Shown: piece by piece, positions 39,938 to 50,303 of the stretch
Layout of the letters: each line of letters begins with the position of its first letter
Position numbering within the stretch: position 1 is the first letter of the stretch
Source: Antennarius striatus
Lineage: Eukaryota > Chordata > Actinopteri > Lophiiformes > Antennariidae
DNA length: 64,000 nt
Direction of reading: 5' to 3'
Assembly (NCBI RefSeq): GCF_040054535.1
Contig: NC_090785.1
Span: forward strand, 12,066,501 to 12,130,500
Position numbers and translations under genes: made by a program
The notes under the pieces: model-generated
What the model saw: the letters and a program-made list of their open reading frames with translations, nothing else
Told to the model about the DNA's origin: nothing
Databases searched by the model: none

Positions 39938-40070
39938 GTGTGTGTGTGTGGACACTGTCGACCTGTGGGTTGTGCCTCTGTAGCTCGTCTGCTGCTGAAT
40001 GGAAGCCGTGGTCTTTCAAATGGCGGTAGATCAATTGGATTAGCTCGTGCTTTGATGCGTTGACGGACAT
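33818..40070 (-). CDS. tcof1: LisH and lysine-rich nucleolar protein, treacle-like
   Basis: Eleven coding exons: 40070-39963, 38836-38784, 38697-38621, 38039-37963, 37845-37681, 36403-36307, 36225-36176, 36074-35906, 35273-34149, 34069-33960 and 33850-33818. They give 687 residues with matching phases. Exons 1 and 2 form a LisH motif (ELIQLIYRHLKDHGFHSAAD, then ATLLDIYSSWF), resembling the treacle N-terminus (ELLPLIYHHL and VTLLDIYTHW). An acidic-serine patch follows (EDSDSDSSLDVEKWKKLL). A 1.1-kb exon is rich in Lys and Glu with repeated KKKKK nuclear/nucleolar signals. Treacle is a nucleolar scaffold for RNA polymerase I transcription and rRNA modification. Against this, the many Ser/Glu repeat units of mammalian treacle (about 1,490 residues) are missing. 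NOLC1 is less likely because its conserved SRP40 C-terminal domain is absent. The neighbour tmco6 supports tcof1. Confidence 0.65.
36805..37340. mobile_element. Foldback MITE, Tc1/mariner-like, in a tcof1 intron
   Basis: The element begins CAGTGCCTTGCGAAAG and ends with its exact reverse complement, each end flanked by TA. Inverted repeat arms extend for about 200 bases per side with few mismatches, around a unique centre of about 100 bases. No coding capacity is visible. It splits a wider dispersed repeat: the left flank (GCTGGAGCCTATCCCAGTT) and the right flank (CCAGCTCATCGCAGGGCCAC) are parts of a repeat common in fish genomes. Confidence 0.8.
37343..37530 (+). repeat. Dispersed teleost repeat interrupted by the foldback MITE
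   Basis: The stretch contains CATCGCAGGGCCACATGG and GGGAGGAAGCCGGAGAACCT followed by GAGAACCCACG, phrases I recall from a high-copy fish repeat. The left half lies just before 36800. Related fragments occur at about 52745-52830 and 58150-58240. Confidence 0.5.
38086..38110. repeat. (CAA)n microsatellite beside a tcof1 exon
   Basis: About eight CAA units on the plus strand read as (TTG)n in the tcof1 transcript, about 45 bases ahead of the exon that starts at 38039. They form part of a T-rich acceptor region. Confidence 0.85.
38148..38518 (-). mobile_element. tRNA-headed SINE in a tcof1 intron
   Basis: Read on the minus strand, the head gives A box TGGCTCAGCAGTAGAGCA (38508-38491) and B box GGTTCAAATCC (38456-38446). 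A body with GAGGCGCCCTTGAGCAAGGC follows, and the tail ends in GATTAAA-type units. It is in the same orientation as the tcof1 transcript. It shares its head type with the SINE at 15291 but has a different body. Confidence 0.75.
39197..39690 (-). mobile_element. 5'-truncated RTE-like LINE tail in tcof1 intron 1
   Basis: A 143-codon frame (39658-39227) encodes the end of a reverse transcriptase: [20 protein letters not shown], the linker RRPRG, and a C-terminus ending LIRCGDP. The 3' end is a (GAA)n-type microsatellite tail. It is nearly identical to the end of the larger copy at 54240-57365. 5' truncation is usual for target-primed LINE insertion. Confidence 0.85.
39905..39950. repeat. (TG)n microsatellite next to the tcof1 exon 1 donor
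   Basis: About 22 TG units with one TGCG break. On the transcribed strand this is a CA repeat that begins about 12 bases inside intron 1 of the tcof1-like gene. Confidence 0.95.
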
Positions 40071-40639
40071 ACCGACACAATAAAATGTCAACACGTATAG
40101 AGGCAAAGGCGACAAAACGACGGTACGTCGTTATTAACGCAGCTCTCGTAACGCAGACTCAACGCTCCGAAAGTAAAGCAAGCATGTAGCCACGTTGAAC
40201 TTTCAACTCAGGATATCGTTCTGTGTGCCACTGCAATGCATTATGGGAGTTGTAGTGCTTGCGTTAAAGTGACGGTCGTTTACCGTACTTGTTAATTTTC
40301 TGTATCTGTCACTCTGTGAAAATGGTAATTTTGAAGTAATACGGCACAGTTATCGATGTGTTACTGCACTGCAACTTTATTGTTGCAGGTCATAATTAAA
40401 AATTTAATCTTTAAAATGTATTTTTTTAAGTGACAATATTCACATGGGAGAGTTACACACTAACCGGTTCCAAGATGATTTTATTTATTGCACATAAACT
40501 ACCTGGCACGATTTGATTAACTTTGAATGACGGATTGGACATTTAGTGATGAAAGGACAAAAACAGTTCGAGTGAAAAGAAAAAATATTTTCTACAACTT
40601 TCTACATAAATAAATAAATAGATAAAAAAATTATATACC
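40071..40639. other. tcof1 promoter side, no gene seen
   Basis: The sequence just upstream of the tcof1-like ATG is CG-richer (for example GTACGTCGTTATTAACGCAG) and is the likely promoter. Farther right it becomes AT-rich, with TAAA units near 40605-40625, up to the LINE. Confidence 0.4.
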
Positions 40640-42951
40640 GAACAAATACCGAAGCTAAGTTGTCAAGTACCTTCAGAAGATGTGAATGCTGCAATAAGAA
40701 CCATCCCCACAGGGAACACAACTGAGACCAACAAGCTGATCCACAGTACAGCAACAGTAATCCTCGAGATGCTGGGATATAAGATCAACACAGGGCATAA
40801 CAAACAATACCCTCCATGGAAGAGACGGTTAAAGGCCAAGATAACGGAGAGAAGTCAGCCAGCTAGCCGAGCTACAGAAGGGGAACATGGTGAATAAAGG
40901 GGTACCCAGGAAATACAGCAAGCTCTCCATACCTGAAGCACTCGAAACTGCCAAACAGAGACTAAAGGCTCTGGCTAACCGACTGAAGAGATACACCAAG
41001 GAGATTGAGGCCAGGAGAATAAACAAGACCTTCTCCACTCAACCAGCAAAGGTGTACTCTCAGTGCACGGAAATAGCATCCGGCCAGACCCACAAAGAGC
41101 TGAGGTGGAGAAATACTGGAAGGGCATATGGGAAAGAGAAGCATCACACCACACCGATGCCCAGTGGCTAGTGGACCTGAGGACTGACCACAGCTGCCTC
41201 CCAGAACAAGAACCAGTAACCATCTCAATGGAAGACATCCAAGAAAGAGTGTCAAAGATGAAGAGTTGGTCAGCACCGGGCCCGGATATGATCCATACAT
41301 ACTGGCTAAAGAAGCTGACAGCACTCCATGAGCGTCTAGCAGCACAGATGAACCAGCTGCTAAGGGATGGGACGCACCCAGAATGGTTGACTGAAGGCAG
41401 GACAGTCCTGATCATGAAAGACCCACAGAAGGAATCTACCCCATCCAACTACCGGCCAATAAGCTGTCTCAGTACAACATGGAAGCTCCCGTCAGGCATC
41501 ATGGCGGCTAAGATGAGTAGGCATCATGGATCAATATATGAGCGGGGCTCAGAAAAGAGTTGGTAGTAACACCAGGGGAGCCAAGCAACAGCTACTGGTG
41601 GACAGAGCAGTACACAGAGACTGTAAGAATAGGCAGACCAACTTGTGCACCGCCTGGATTGACTACCAGAAAGCCTACGACTCAATGCCACACACGTGGA
41701 TACTGGAATGTCTGGAACTGTATAAGATCAACAGGACAATAAGAGCCTTCATCAAGAACTCAATGGGGAAGTGGAAGACAACCCTGGAGACTAACTCCAA
41801 GCCAATTGCCCAAGTTAACATCAAGTGCGGCATATACCAAGGGGATGCGCTATCACCACTGCTGTTCTGCATAGGCCTGAACCCACTCAGTCACATCATC
41901 ACAAAGAGTGGCTACGGATACCGATTCAGATACCCCGCTGGGATCATAAGCGGGCCAAAGGAGGAGATAGAAGCCACAGACATCAAGACGAGAAAGCTCC
42001 TCACCATGCATGGAGGGTTTCACCCCAAGTCCAGCATCCTGAGGCTGTACACTAAGCGGAAAGAGGGAGGCCGAGGATTAGTGAGCATCAGGGGCACTGT
42101 CCAGGATGAGACATCAAAAATCCAAGAGTACATCAGGAAGATGGTCCCAACAGATGAACTGCCCAGTGAATGCCTTAGACAGCAGAAACCTGAGGAGGAA
42201 GAGGAGGAGACAACATGGAGGGACAAGCCCCTACACAGCATGTACCACCGTCAGATAGAGGAAGTGGCTGATATCAAGAAGACCTACCAATGGCTGAATA
42301 AAGCTGGACTGACAGACAGCACAGAGGCACTGATCATGGCAGCACAAGAACAGGCCCTAAGTACAAGAGCAATAGAGGCCAATATCTACCACAGTAGATC
42401 TGACCCAAGATGCAGGCTATGTAAAGAAGCCCCAGAGTCGGTCCAGCACGTGGTAGCAGGGTGTAAGATGCTCGCCAGCTCAGCATACATGGAAAGGCAC
42501 AACCAAGTAGCTGTGATAGTGTACAGGAACATCTGTACCCAGTACGGACTAGAAGTACCCAAATCCCAATGGGACATATCACCGAAGGGGGTTGAGAACG
42601 ACAAGGCTAAGATCCTGTGGGACTTCAGCTTCCAGACCGACAAACAGCTGCTGGCTAACAAACCGGACATAGTGGTGATGGACAAAGAGCAGAAGAGAGC
42701 AGTAGTGATAGATGTGGCGATTCCAGCTGACGTCAACATCAGGAAGAAGGAACACGAAAAGATTGACAAGTATCAAGGGTTGAAAGAACAGCTGGAACAG
42801 ATGTGGAAGATCAAGGTTAATGTGGTCCCTGTGGTAGTAGGAGCACTTGGGGCAGTGACCCCCAAACTGGAAGAGTGGCTCCAGCAGATTCCTGGAACAA
42901 CATCTGAAGCCTCAGTCCAGAAGAGCGCAGTACTAGGAACAGTAGGAACAG

Positions 42952-43049
<98 letters not shown>

Positions 43050-43057
43050 TATATAAA
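40640..43057 (+). mobile_element. LINE with restriction-like endonuclease (R2/R4 group, Rex6/Dong-like)
   Basis: Open frames at 41063-41566 and 41526-43067 encode reverse transcriptase blocks (SAPGPDMIHTYWLKKL, SNYRPISCLST, AWIDYQKAYDSMPHTWI, GIYQGDALSPLLFCIGLNPL). A C-terminal CCHC-type knuckle follows (CRLCKEAPESVQHVVAGC), then a PD-(D/E)xK-like endonuclease (KPDIVVMDKEQKRAVVIDVAI). That order is typical of elements with a restriction-like endonuclease. The 5' end is truncated and the first part has frame breaks. The palm block with the catalytic Asp pair is missing: the text jumps from SGYGYRFR to YPAGIISGPKEEIEATDIKT without breaking the frame. The element ends in (TA)n, as family members often end in short tandem repeats. 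It cannot be active as it stands. Confidence 0.8.
42952..43047. repeat. (TA)n microsatellite, LINE 3' tail
   Basis: About 47 TA units with a single TG variant follow directly on the LINE reading frame and artificially extend its translation as alternating Tyr-Ile. Confidence 0.95.
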
Positions 43058-45369
43058 AAGTATATAAAAAGTCCTACTTTTTAAGATATCTCAACTCCTC
43101 AGGTATTCAATGAAATGCTCAACATATCATCAGGTAAGCTATGGGACCTTCAAATAATATCTGAGAACTTCTGTATAAAAGACTGCTCCAAATGTGAACG
43201 TTGTGTTGCCAACATCACTTCAGTGGCCCACCTCTGTGACAAACTGCCATGATGGATCTGGCTGTACCAGGAAAGAGAAAGAGTTGAAGACGGTCTTTCA
43301 AGACACAGAACTCATTTTACATAACAAACTAAATTGAGACAGGATTATAGTTGAATACATTTGAAGCTTGATATCCAGTTTTATTGAAAGACTTTACACT
43401 GTGTTATAACTTAATAGTTTTATTGCCGTCTGGACGGCAGTCAGATGTAGTTTCTGGGTTGTGTGAATGGGTGTGATCGTCAAAGCCTTAACTGGTTTGT
43501 CAAATCAAAAAGACATTTTTAAAAATTTATGTCTGGTGATATGTATTTAGTCAGTTAAATTGAGGAAACCAATTGCCCTATACAAGTTTAGTTCTGCGAA
43601 TTTAATACAAACTCATAACTGTGTTATAACTTTATAGTTTTGTTGGTAATATTTTTGTTCTGTTTCTTGTTAATTAATACAGAGGTCATGGTATGTAAGT
43701 GTAATCCTGTTGTTTGTACACAGGGTGGAGCACTACGCTAGGAACACAGGTGATTTAGGACAGGTGCCGGTGTTGAACGGCAGCTGTGTGAACCTGGACA
43801 AGAATACAGTTTTTTGAGCGTGTGTGGTAGCAGGAAGGTTTGTGTAAAGAGTTTTGGATTGCGTCGGGATCTAAACGGTTAAATGGATACTTACCTGTGA
43901 CGGACTCAAGATAAAAACTTGGTTGAGATGAACTATGAGCATGTGACGATTTTCCCTGTGTAAAGCTGAGCACACGAGAAAATAAATGGGTCAAGCACTC
44001 AAAGACATTTGCCGCACTGGACATTGGTTTGTCGTTGCCAGAACACGCGTCCGAAGTTCTCCCCGTTTGCCCCTCAGTGGCACGTAAATGTAACGAGTTT
44101 TTATTGAAAGACTTTACACTGTGTTATAACTTAATAGTTTTATTAGGTTGAATGCTTAACACCGTAAATCACCCCAGACCAGGCCACAGGTCTGGACATC
44201 TCATCGCCAACTAATTGGCCCAAAGGCGTTGGTGTAGTTAGAGCCGAGTCACGCGTCAGCGCGGACTCGGCTGGTGAGCCGCCCGATCCCTGTTTAACCA
44301 GTTTGTTTCGGACGGTTTAGTTTCCCTATCAGGTGAACCCGATGACGAGTGCCCAGTGCGTATTTTGCGTGTCACTGCTTGTTCACAATCTGTTATCCTT
44401 GCTAATGTGTTGCCGTTTTCTGAGACGTCTGCTTGTGGTTACAGTGCTGTTTTACGTGGTATTGAGATGGGTTATGTTCCGCGTCCTGTGGTGTCTCACG
44501 ACCACCTGTGTGTGTAATAGTGTGTAACAGTGAGTAGGTACTAATATGTAATAGTGTATAATAGATGATAATAGGGTGTAATAGCTTGTAGCTGAATATT
44601 GAAATGCTAAAGTAAATATCACAACATGGTCAGGCAAAATGGATTAGATAAAGCAGAATTTAGATAAAGACGAGATAGGATTTGGGTTAAGAAAAAGCAA
44701 AACATAATAATAGTCCAAGATTTTAGAAATGCTGTTATGGTACAAATGGTACAAATGCTAAAGCATACATGTGCATATGTGTTGATTGATGTACATTAGG
44801 AAGATTGAACTGTTTAATTGGTGATATGGTCTTAGTTTGTATAAAGACAACTGAACAAATATGATAGGAATGTTTATTACTTTAACTGATTTTGGATTTA
44901 TCACAGTGTAAGAACATGGTAGTGATGATTAATTTTTATTTCATTGTTTTTATATGTTATTTGAAAACAAAACAATGTTATTTTGATTGTTTATTCATTC
45001 CAGGAGTTTGTTTATTGCAATATGACTATGTAGGCAATGATATCTGTTTAGATCGCAAATGTCTAGATCTGTACATGCGAAAATGGATTGGTTTGGTCTG
45101 CGACCAGACTACAGAGTTTCGCGGGGTTTGGTGAAAAAAAAAGAAAGGAAGGAGAGCGAGAGAGAGACGAAGAAGTTGGCGAGCGTCAGATGGACGGATG
45201 AAAAATTAATAAAACTATACACCTGGATTAAGAAAACGGCATCGCTCATTGGTGATTTTAATTACCCCCTTCTTCCGGAGTGTAACATGTGCTGCGCAAA
45301 GAGCGGACCCGATGCTACAGAAATGCTTCTCAGGTGTGGTGAGTGCCGACAAAGGAAAGGGTACAAAGG
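43058..45369. other. Unresolved repeat-like stretch left of the LTR element
   Basis: This stretch has no recognisable host gene. It has a GC-richer block (44160-44300), a run of near-repeats based on GTAATAG (44510-44590) and a long AT-rich section. It may include the worn 5' part of the LTR element that follows, but I could not find a match to the 3' LTR here. Confidence 0.35.
43379..44144 (+). repeat. Pair of direct repeats 720 bases apart
   Basis: A segment of about 46 bases, including TTATTGAAAGACTTTACACT and then GTGTTATAACTTAATAG, occurs at about 43379-43424 and again at 44099-44144. A weaker relative (CTGTGTTATAACTTTATAG) lies at about 43618-43636. The first copy is followed by a perfect palindrome (GCCGTCTGGACGGC, about 43425-43438). 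This could be a tandem duplication or the edges of an unrecognised element. Confidence 0.7.
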
Positions 45370-48285
45370 TGGCTCATTTACTCGATGGTGAAATTTTAAT
45401 GCATAAATGGTCCCCTTCCCCCTCTGACGCAGAATGGAGTGATATATATCAGATGTTCCTTCAGTGTACCGTTCACATGTGCCGTGTGTGACACTTGACA
45501 GCGGTTTGGACATTTGGGTATGACTAAAACATACCAACAAATTCTGAAACATTTCTTTTGGCCTGGTTTAAAATCTGATGTTGCCAAATACTGCCGCTCC
45601 TGTCACATCTGCCAAATTTCAGGAAAACCAAACTAACCCATTCCTCCTGCTCCTTTGCACCCCATACCCGTTCTGTTGTAGGAGAACCATTCGAACGAAT
45701 AATAGTAGATTGTGTCGGACCTTTACCCAGAACAAAAAGTGGAAACCAGTTTTTACTGACCGTTATGTGCGCCGCCACTCGTTTCCCCGAGGCCATCCCG
45801 CTGCGTAATATCACAGCCAGATCCGTAGTCAAAGCCTTAACATGGTTCTTTTCCACATTCGGCCTTCCTCGTGTTATTCAGACGCAGACCAAGGCACCAA
45901 ATCCAACCTGTTCAAGGAGGTGCTGACCACTTTAAAGGTGCAACATGTAGTCTCCAGCCCGTACCATCCTGAATCTCAGGGCACGTTAGAACGCTGGCAC
46001 CAGACGTTAAAGTCGATGCTTTGTAAATATTGTTTGGAGACCGCAAATTGTTAGGATGAAGGAGTCCCCCGACCAGTCCGATGATGTAGCTGTGCGCGCC
46101 TCCACCCATCAAAGCCCCCGTCTGTCAAACTTGGAAATGTTAATGGTATTGGCGGATCACTTATCCCACCTGTCACCTGAGCAACAGGTTGACATAACGG
46201 AGTTAACAAAACGATACTCTTGTCTGTTTGGTGACGTTCCATCCCGGACTACTGTCACACTGCATGACATTGACGTTGGTGATGCTCGGCCGATCAAACA
46301 ACACCCGTACCGTGTAAACGCCGCTAAGCGTGCAATAATGAACAGAGAGGCTGAGTATTTGTTAGAAAATGGTTTAGCCGTCCACAGCTCCATTCCCTGG
46401 AGTTCTCCGTGTCTTCTGGACACTAAGCCCGACGGTTCACCTCGTTTCATTACGGACTACCGAAAAGTAAACGCTGTTACTGTTCCTGACTCCTATCCGT
46501 TACCGAGGATGGAAGATTGTGTGGATACTGTGGGTTCAGCAAAGTTCATGAGCAAATTACATTTGCTCAAAGGCTACTGGCAGGTGCCGCTAACCAAGCG
46601 TGCATCTTTGATTTCCGCTTTTGTAACTCCCGACTATTTCTTGAAATACACCGTCATGGCCTTCGGTATGTGTAACGCACCGGCCACCTTTCAGCGTCTC
46701 ATTAACACCGTGCTGGCAGGTTTACCACGTTGTAGTGCATATTTGGACGATCTTATTGTGCACACCTCCACGTGGGAGGAGCACATCCAGACCTTGGAAC
46801 AGGTGTTCGCACGTCTCGCCAACGCATCCCTCACCAGAAATTTGGCTAAATGTGAGATCGGTAAGGCTACTGTCACCTACTTGGGGAGACAAGTAGGCCA
46901 GGGACAGGTGCGACCCGTAGAGGTCGCACCTGTGCCATCCACCAGGATTGTGCCATCCACCAGGAGAGCCCTACGCCGCTTTCTGGGCATAGCTAGTTAC
47001 TACCACAGCTTCTGTCGAAATTTTCCACCGTGGTGAGACCACTAACCAACCTCCTTAGCCCAAAAGTTGAATTTGTGTCGTCCCCAGAGTGTCAGACTGC
47101 TTTTGAAAGTGTAAAATCACTTTTGTGCTACTCTCCCGTGCTCGCTGCGCCTGACCTCTCTTGACCCTTTAAATTGGAGGTTGATGCCAGTGGGGTGGGA
47201 CCTGGTACTGTTCTGCTGCAGGAGGATGGGGAGGGAGTAGATCACCCAATCTCGGTACTTTTCACGAAAATTCAACAAGTACCAGGTCAACTACTCCACC
47301 ATCGAACAAGATACCCCAGCTTTATTGTTGGTACTCCAGCACTTAGAAGTTTACCTCGGGTCCAGTTCGTTGCCAGTTAGTGTTCACGGATCATAACCCA
47401 CTCACCTTTCTATTCCACATGTATAACCACAATCAGCGTCTCATGCGGTGGGCACTGGTCGTTCAGGACTACAACCTGAACATTCAACATAAAAAGGGGT
47501 CTGAGAATGTGTTGGCTGATGCTCTGTCCAGACAGCAAGTATGGTGTTTGTATTTTGTGAGTTGTGAATTGAAATAAATAAATAAAGGGGTGTTTGTGGT
47601 AAGTATGCTTTGAGTTTAGATGGGTAATTTTGATATGTAACCCAGTTGGGTTCCAATTTTAAGGGGGGGAGTGTTACGGCCGTAGCTCATCTGTTCATAT
47701 TCTGTATCCCTCTGCAACCCTGCCTCTGAGCTGCTGGCCCTGCTCTGGGATGCTCCGCCCTCCATCATCAGAGCCAAGGGGTGTGGTGTCTCTGGGACTC
47801 TTGGCCACGCCCATCTCCTGATAGGTGTGCAGTCTCCTTGATTAGCCCAAGCCCTGCTTCGTCACCTGGAATGGACAGCTTAAAATCTCTGCAATGCCAT
47901 TCAAGTGGGGCGACTGTCTGACTGTGGCAGCACACCTTTGAGAGCAACATCGAACTGTGACCTTATGACTTGTGACCGTGTGAGTTGTGACCTTGTGATT
48001 CGGCTTTTGTGATTTTGATGTACACCCTCGTTAAAGAGCTGGTTGTGTTTTTTGGTCCATTTAGTAAATTTGTGTAAGTGAAGTTAGCATTTTAGAATCT
48101 CTTAGAGTCCTAAGTTTAATGCATTTTTGTTAGTTAAATAGCACCCATTGGCCTTTGTTAATTAAAAGTACAATCTTAGTTAAACCTTTGTATTTAAAGT
48201 GAGAATTTGAAAATAAATGTTTTATGTTTCCCCTTTTTCTATCCTAGTTATGTTATTTCCCCAGTCCTCTAGCTGGGTCGTAACA
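45370..48285 (+). mobile_element. Broken Ty3/gypsy-type LTR retrotransposon, fossil
   Basis: Recognisable parts, in order: an integrase-like region (about 45490-46030), a reverse transcriptase region (about 46060-47035), an RNase H region (about 47170-47550), a purine-rich tract (about 47661-47671) and one LTR (47672-48285). Integrase coming before reverse transcriptase is unusual for Ty3/gypsy and fits the Gmr1-like group first described from cod. The element is broken in several places. The left LTR was not recognised, so the 5' limit is uncertain and no age from LTR divergence can be given. The wear suggests an old but not ancient insertion. Confidence 0.75.
47672..48285 (+). repeat. LTR (3') of the gypsy-type fossil
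   Basis: It starts TGTTACGG and ends GGGTCGTAACA, so the terminal TGTTACG and CGTAACA are perfect inverted repeats, as expected for an LTR of 614 bases. A polypurine tract (AAGGGGGGGAG) lies immediately to the left. An AATAAA sits in the right half, near 48210. Confidence 0.85.
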
Positions 48286-48889
48286 TATGACATGCTTTTG
48301 TCACCAGACAACAGCATGTCATGGAATGCTTTTGTTAAAGCATACATGCTTTTATAGAGCCATGTAAATAAAAGATTTCTTAAGTATTTATATGGCTCTA
48401 TAAATATGTAAAAAATCTGCAGTATTTTAATTATTACATTTTGTGTTCATGCTTTTCAAAAGTCATGATCATGCTCCAGAATTTTTGTCATTTCGTAACT
48501 GGTAGGTGTATTTGTACCTGCTTCCAGGGTCCATGTTGTTTTTCCAGTAGGCAGAGCACAATTAAATCCTCTGTGGAGTTATGTTGGACATGCAAGTTTT
48601 ATTTTTGGTTGTTTATTTCTTTAAGAAAAAGTCTTATTTATTTTCCCACCTTTTCGCTTCTTAAGCGATGCCGTGTTCACTGTTCATTGTCGGAAGCTTA
48701 ATAAACCTGTAGCATTATGGCAAAGCATCTGGCGAACTTGTTAGACAGTCATTGTTAGCTGAACATTAACTGATGATGTTAATGGCATTATTATTAGTTC
48801 ACAGTTCAACCACTGTAATCATGCTACTGCTCATAAACACAACAATGTTGGGGTATGGCATAGTTGCAGTTAAAACAAGAACCAACTAA

Positions 48890-49569
48890 GGCCCCATTAA
48901 CACAGTGCCAAAACTTTTTTCACCCCTCATAGAAAAAGATTTGTGTCCACATGACAGCGTTTTTGAAAAAAATCTCAGTCCACACGTATCCGCATCAGTG
49001 CGTTGATCAACACGCTTACAAGGAGAACCAATCCCAACAACGACAGGAGAGAGGACCGGGACGTGTGGAAATTCACGCCGTTCCTCCTGGAGGACGACCT
49101 CCATCAGAGTTCTCCCACCAGCAGAAGCGCATCCCGGTCTGACCCAGAACAGGCGTCGGCATCTTTGGCGAGCAACGTGAATGAATGAATAAAGTTTATG
49201 ACTCATAAAGAAACAGTCGAACAAATATTCAAGTGTCAAGCATGTTTATCAACGCATCTTCGACGCGGAGCTGTTATACGTCAGAAAATAGCCGGTTTTA
49301 GCTCCGTTTGTACATGTAGACATGGGTCACATGCATGACGTCACAGCTATTTTTGTGCCATTAACATGCCCACCGGATAGATAAAGTTGTGGATACAGCG
49401 TATACACAACAACGCAGACCCGGCGTTTTCAAAAAATGTCACCTTGGCCAGAGTTTTCAAAAAGTAGCATTTTCGTCCCAGATATCTGCGTTGTTGTGTG
49501 GACGGAAGGCGTAAACGTGACAAAAAAAGTTGAGTTTTCAAAAAGTTCTGGCACTGTGTGGACGGGGCC
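48890..49569. mobile_element. PIF/Harbinger-like MITE
   Basis: The left end GGCCCCATTAACACAGTGCC pairs with the right end (on the other strand GGCCCCGTCCACACAGTGCC), and both are flanked by TAA, a 3-base target duplication typical of Harbinger elements. Inner parts also pair loosely (TTTTTGAAAA and GTTTTCAAAAA motifs). No transposase remains; the open frame at 48951-49142 shows no family match. It starts about 600 bases past the LTR. Confidence 0.65.
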
Positions 49570-49610
49570 TAAAGCAGTGTTGCAGTTGCATGAACAATAT
49601 TAATATTACA

Positions 49611-49690
49611 AGCACAGTGGCACAGTGGGTAGCGCTGTCGCAGCACTGCAAGGGCAGTTCCCGGTTTGAATTGACGATGAAAGCCAGCAG
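49611..49690 (+). mobile_element. SINE-like tRNA-related fragment
   Basis: The stretch includes GTGGCACAGTGGGTAGCGCT, like a pol III A box, and CGGTTTGAATTG about 45 bases later, like a B box. This phrase is common in dispersed fish repeats. The body and tail are not clear, so it is read as a fragment. Confidence 0.45.
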
Positions 49691-50303
49691 TGCTCTGAGG
49701 TAAGTCCCACATTTGTTTACAAATTGGTGACACAGGAAGACAAAAGGTAATATCATAAAATACCTACTGTCAAAGATGTGTCATATTACATAAATTACAT
49801 AAATAAGAATGTCATTTATAATGGTTGCAGGGGGGCAGCACAGCACTGAACAGAAAAGTTGATGTCAGGGAGAGGAGTACAGTAATTAAATTACCCGAGG
49901 TGTTCGTACGAGAAATGTTTTCATGATACTTCAATCTTGTTTATCAAGTTTTATTTGTAAAGCGCTTAATGGCAACAGACATTTCAAAGCGCTTGATCAT
50001 ATCAGCACTACAATGCTTGTAATTAAGTTTTCATTTATTTTCAGAAATCACGTTTTTGAGCTCTGAATTGGGGTGGTCAAAGTTAGGGCTCAGTAAAGAG
50101 GCTCCCACATGTATTAATTTTTGACTGGCTGGCAAGACTGTAGCCTGACTATTCAACAGGTTTATACTAGTGTCTGGTGTGTGTTTGTTTTTAGCCAGCC
50201 ACTCAAAGGCATTGTTGAGTTTACTCTTAAAATAATTTCTTCAGTTAAATATTTTATTTCTGTTTTTAGAAAAATTGCTGTGTAAATACTGACCAGACCA
50301 AAC
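49691..50303. other. gss upstream region
   Basis: AT-rich sequence with no gene. It should contain the gss promoter or a 5' UTR exon, but no TATA box or clear CpG cluster is visible. Confidence 0.35.

Noticed and set aside
42952-43067. Tyr-Ile repeat protein tail
   Set aside because: Translation of the (TA)n tail of the LINE, not a real protein domain.
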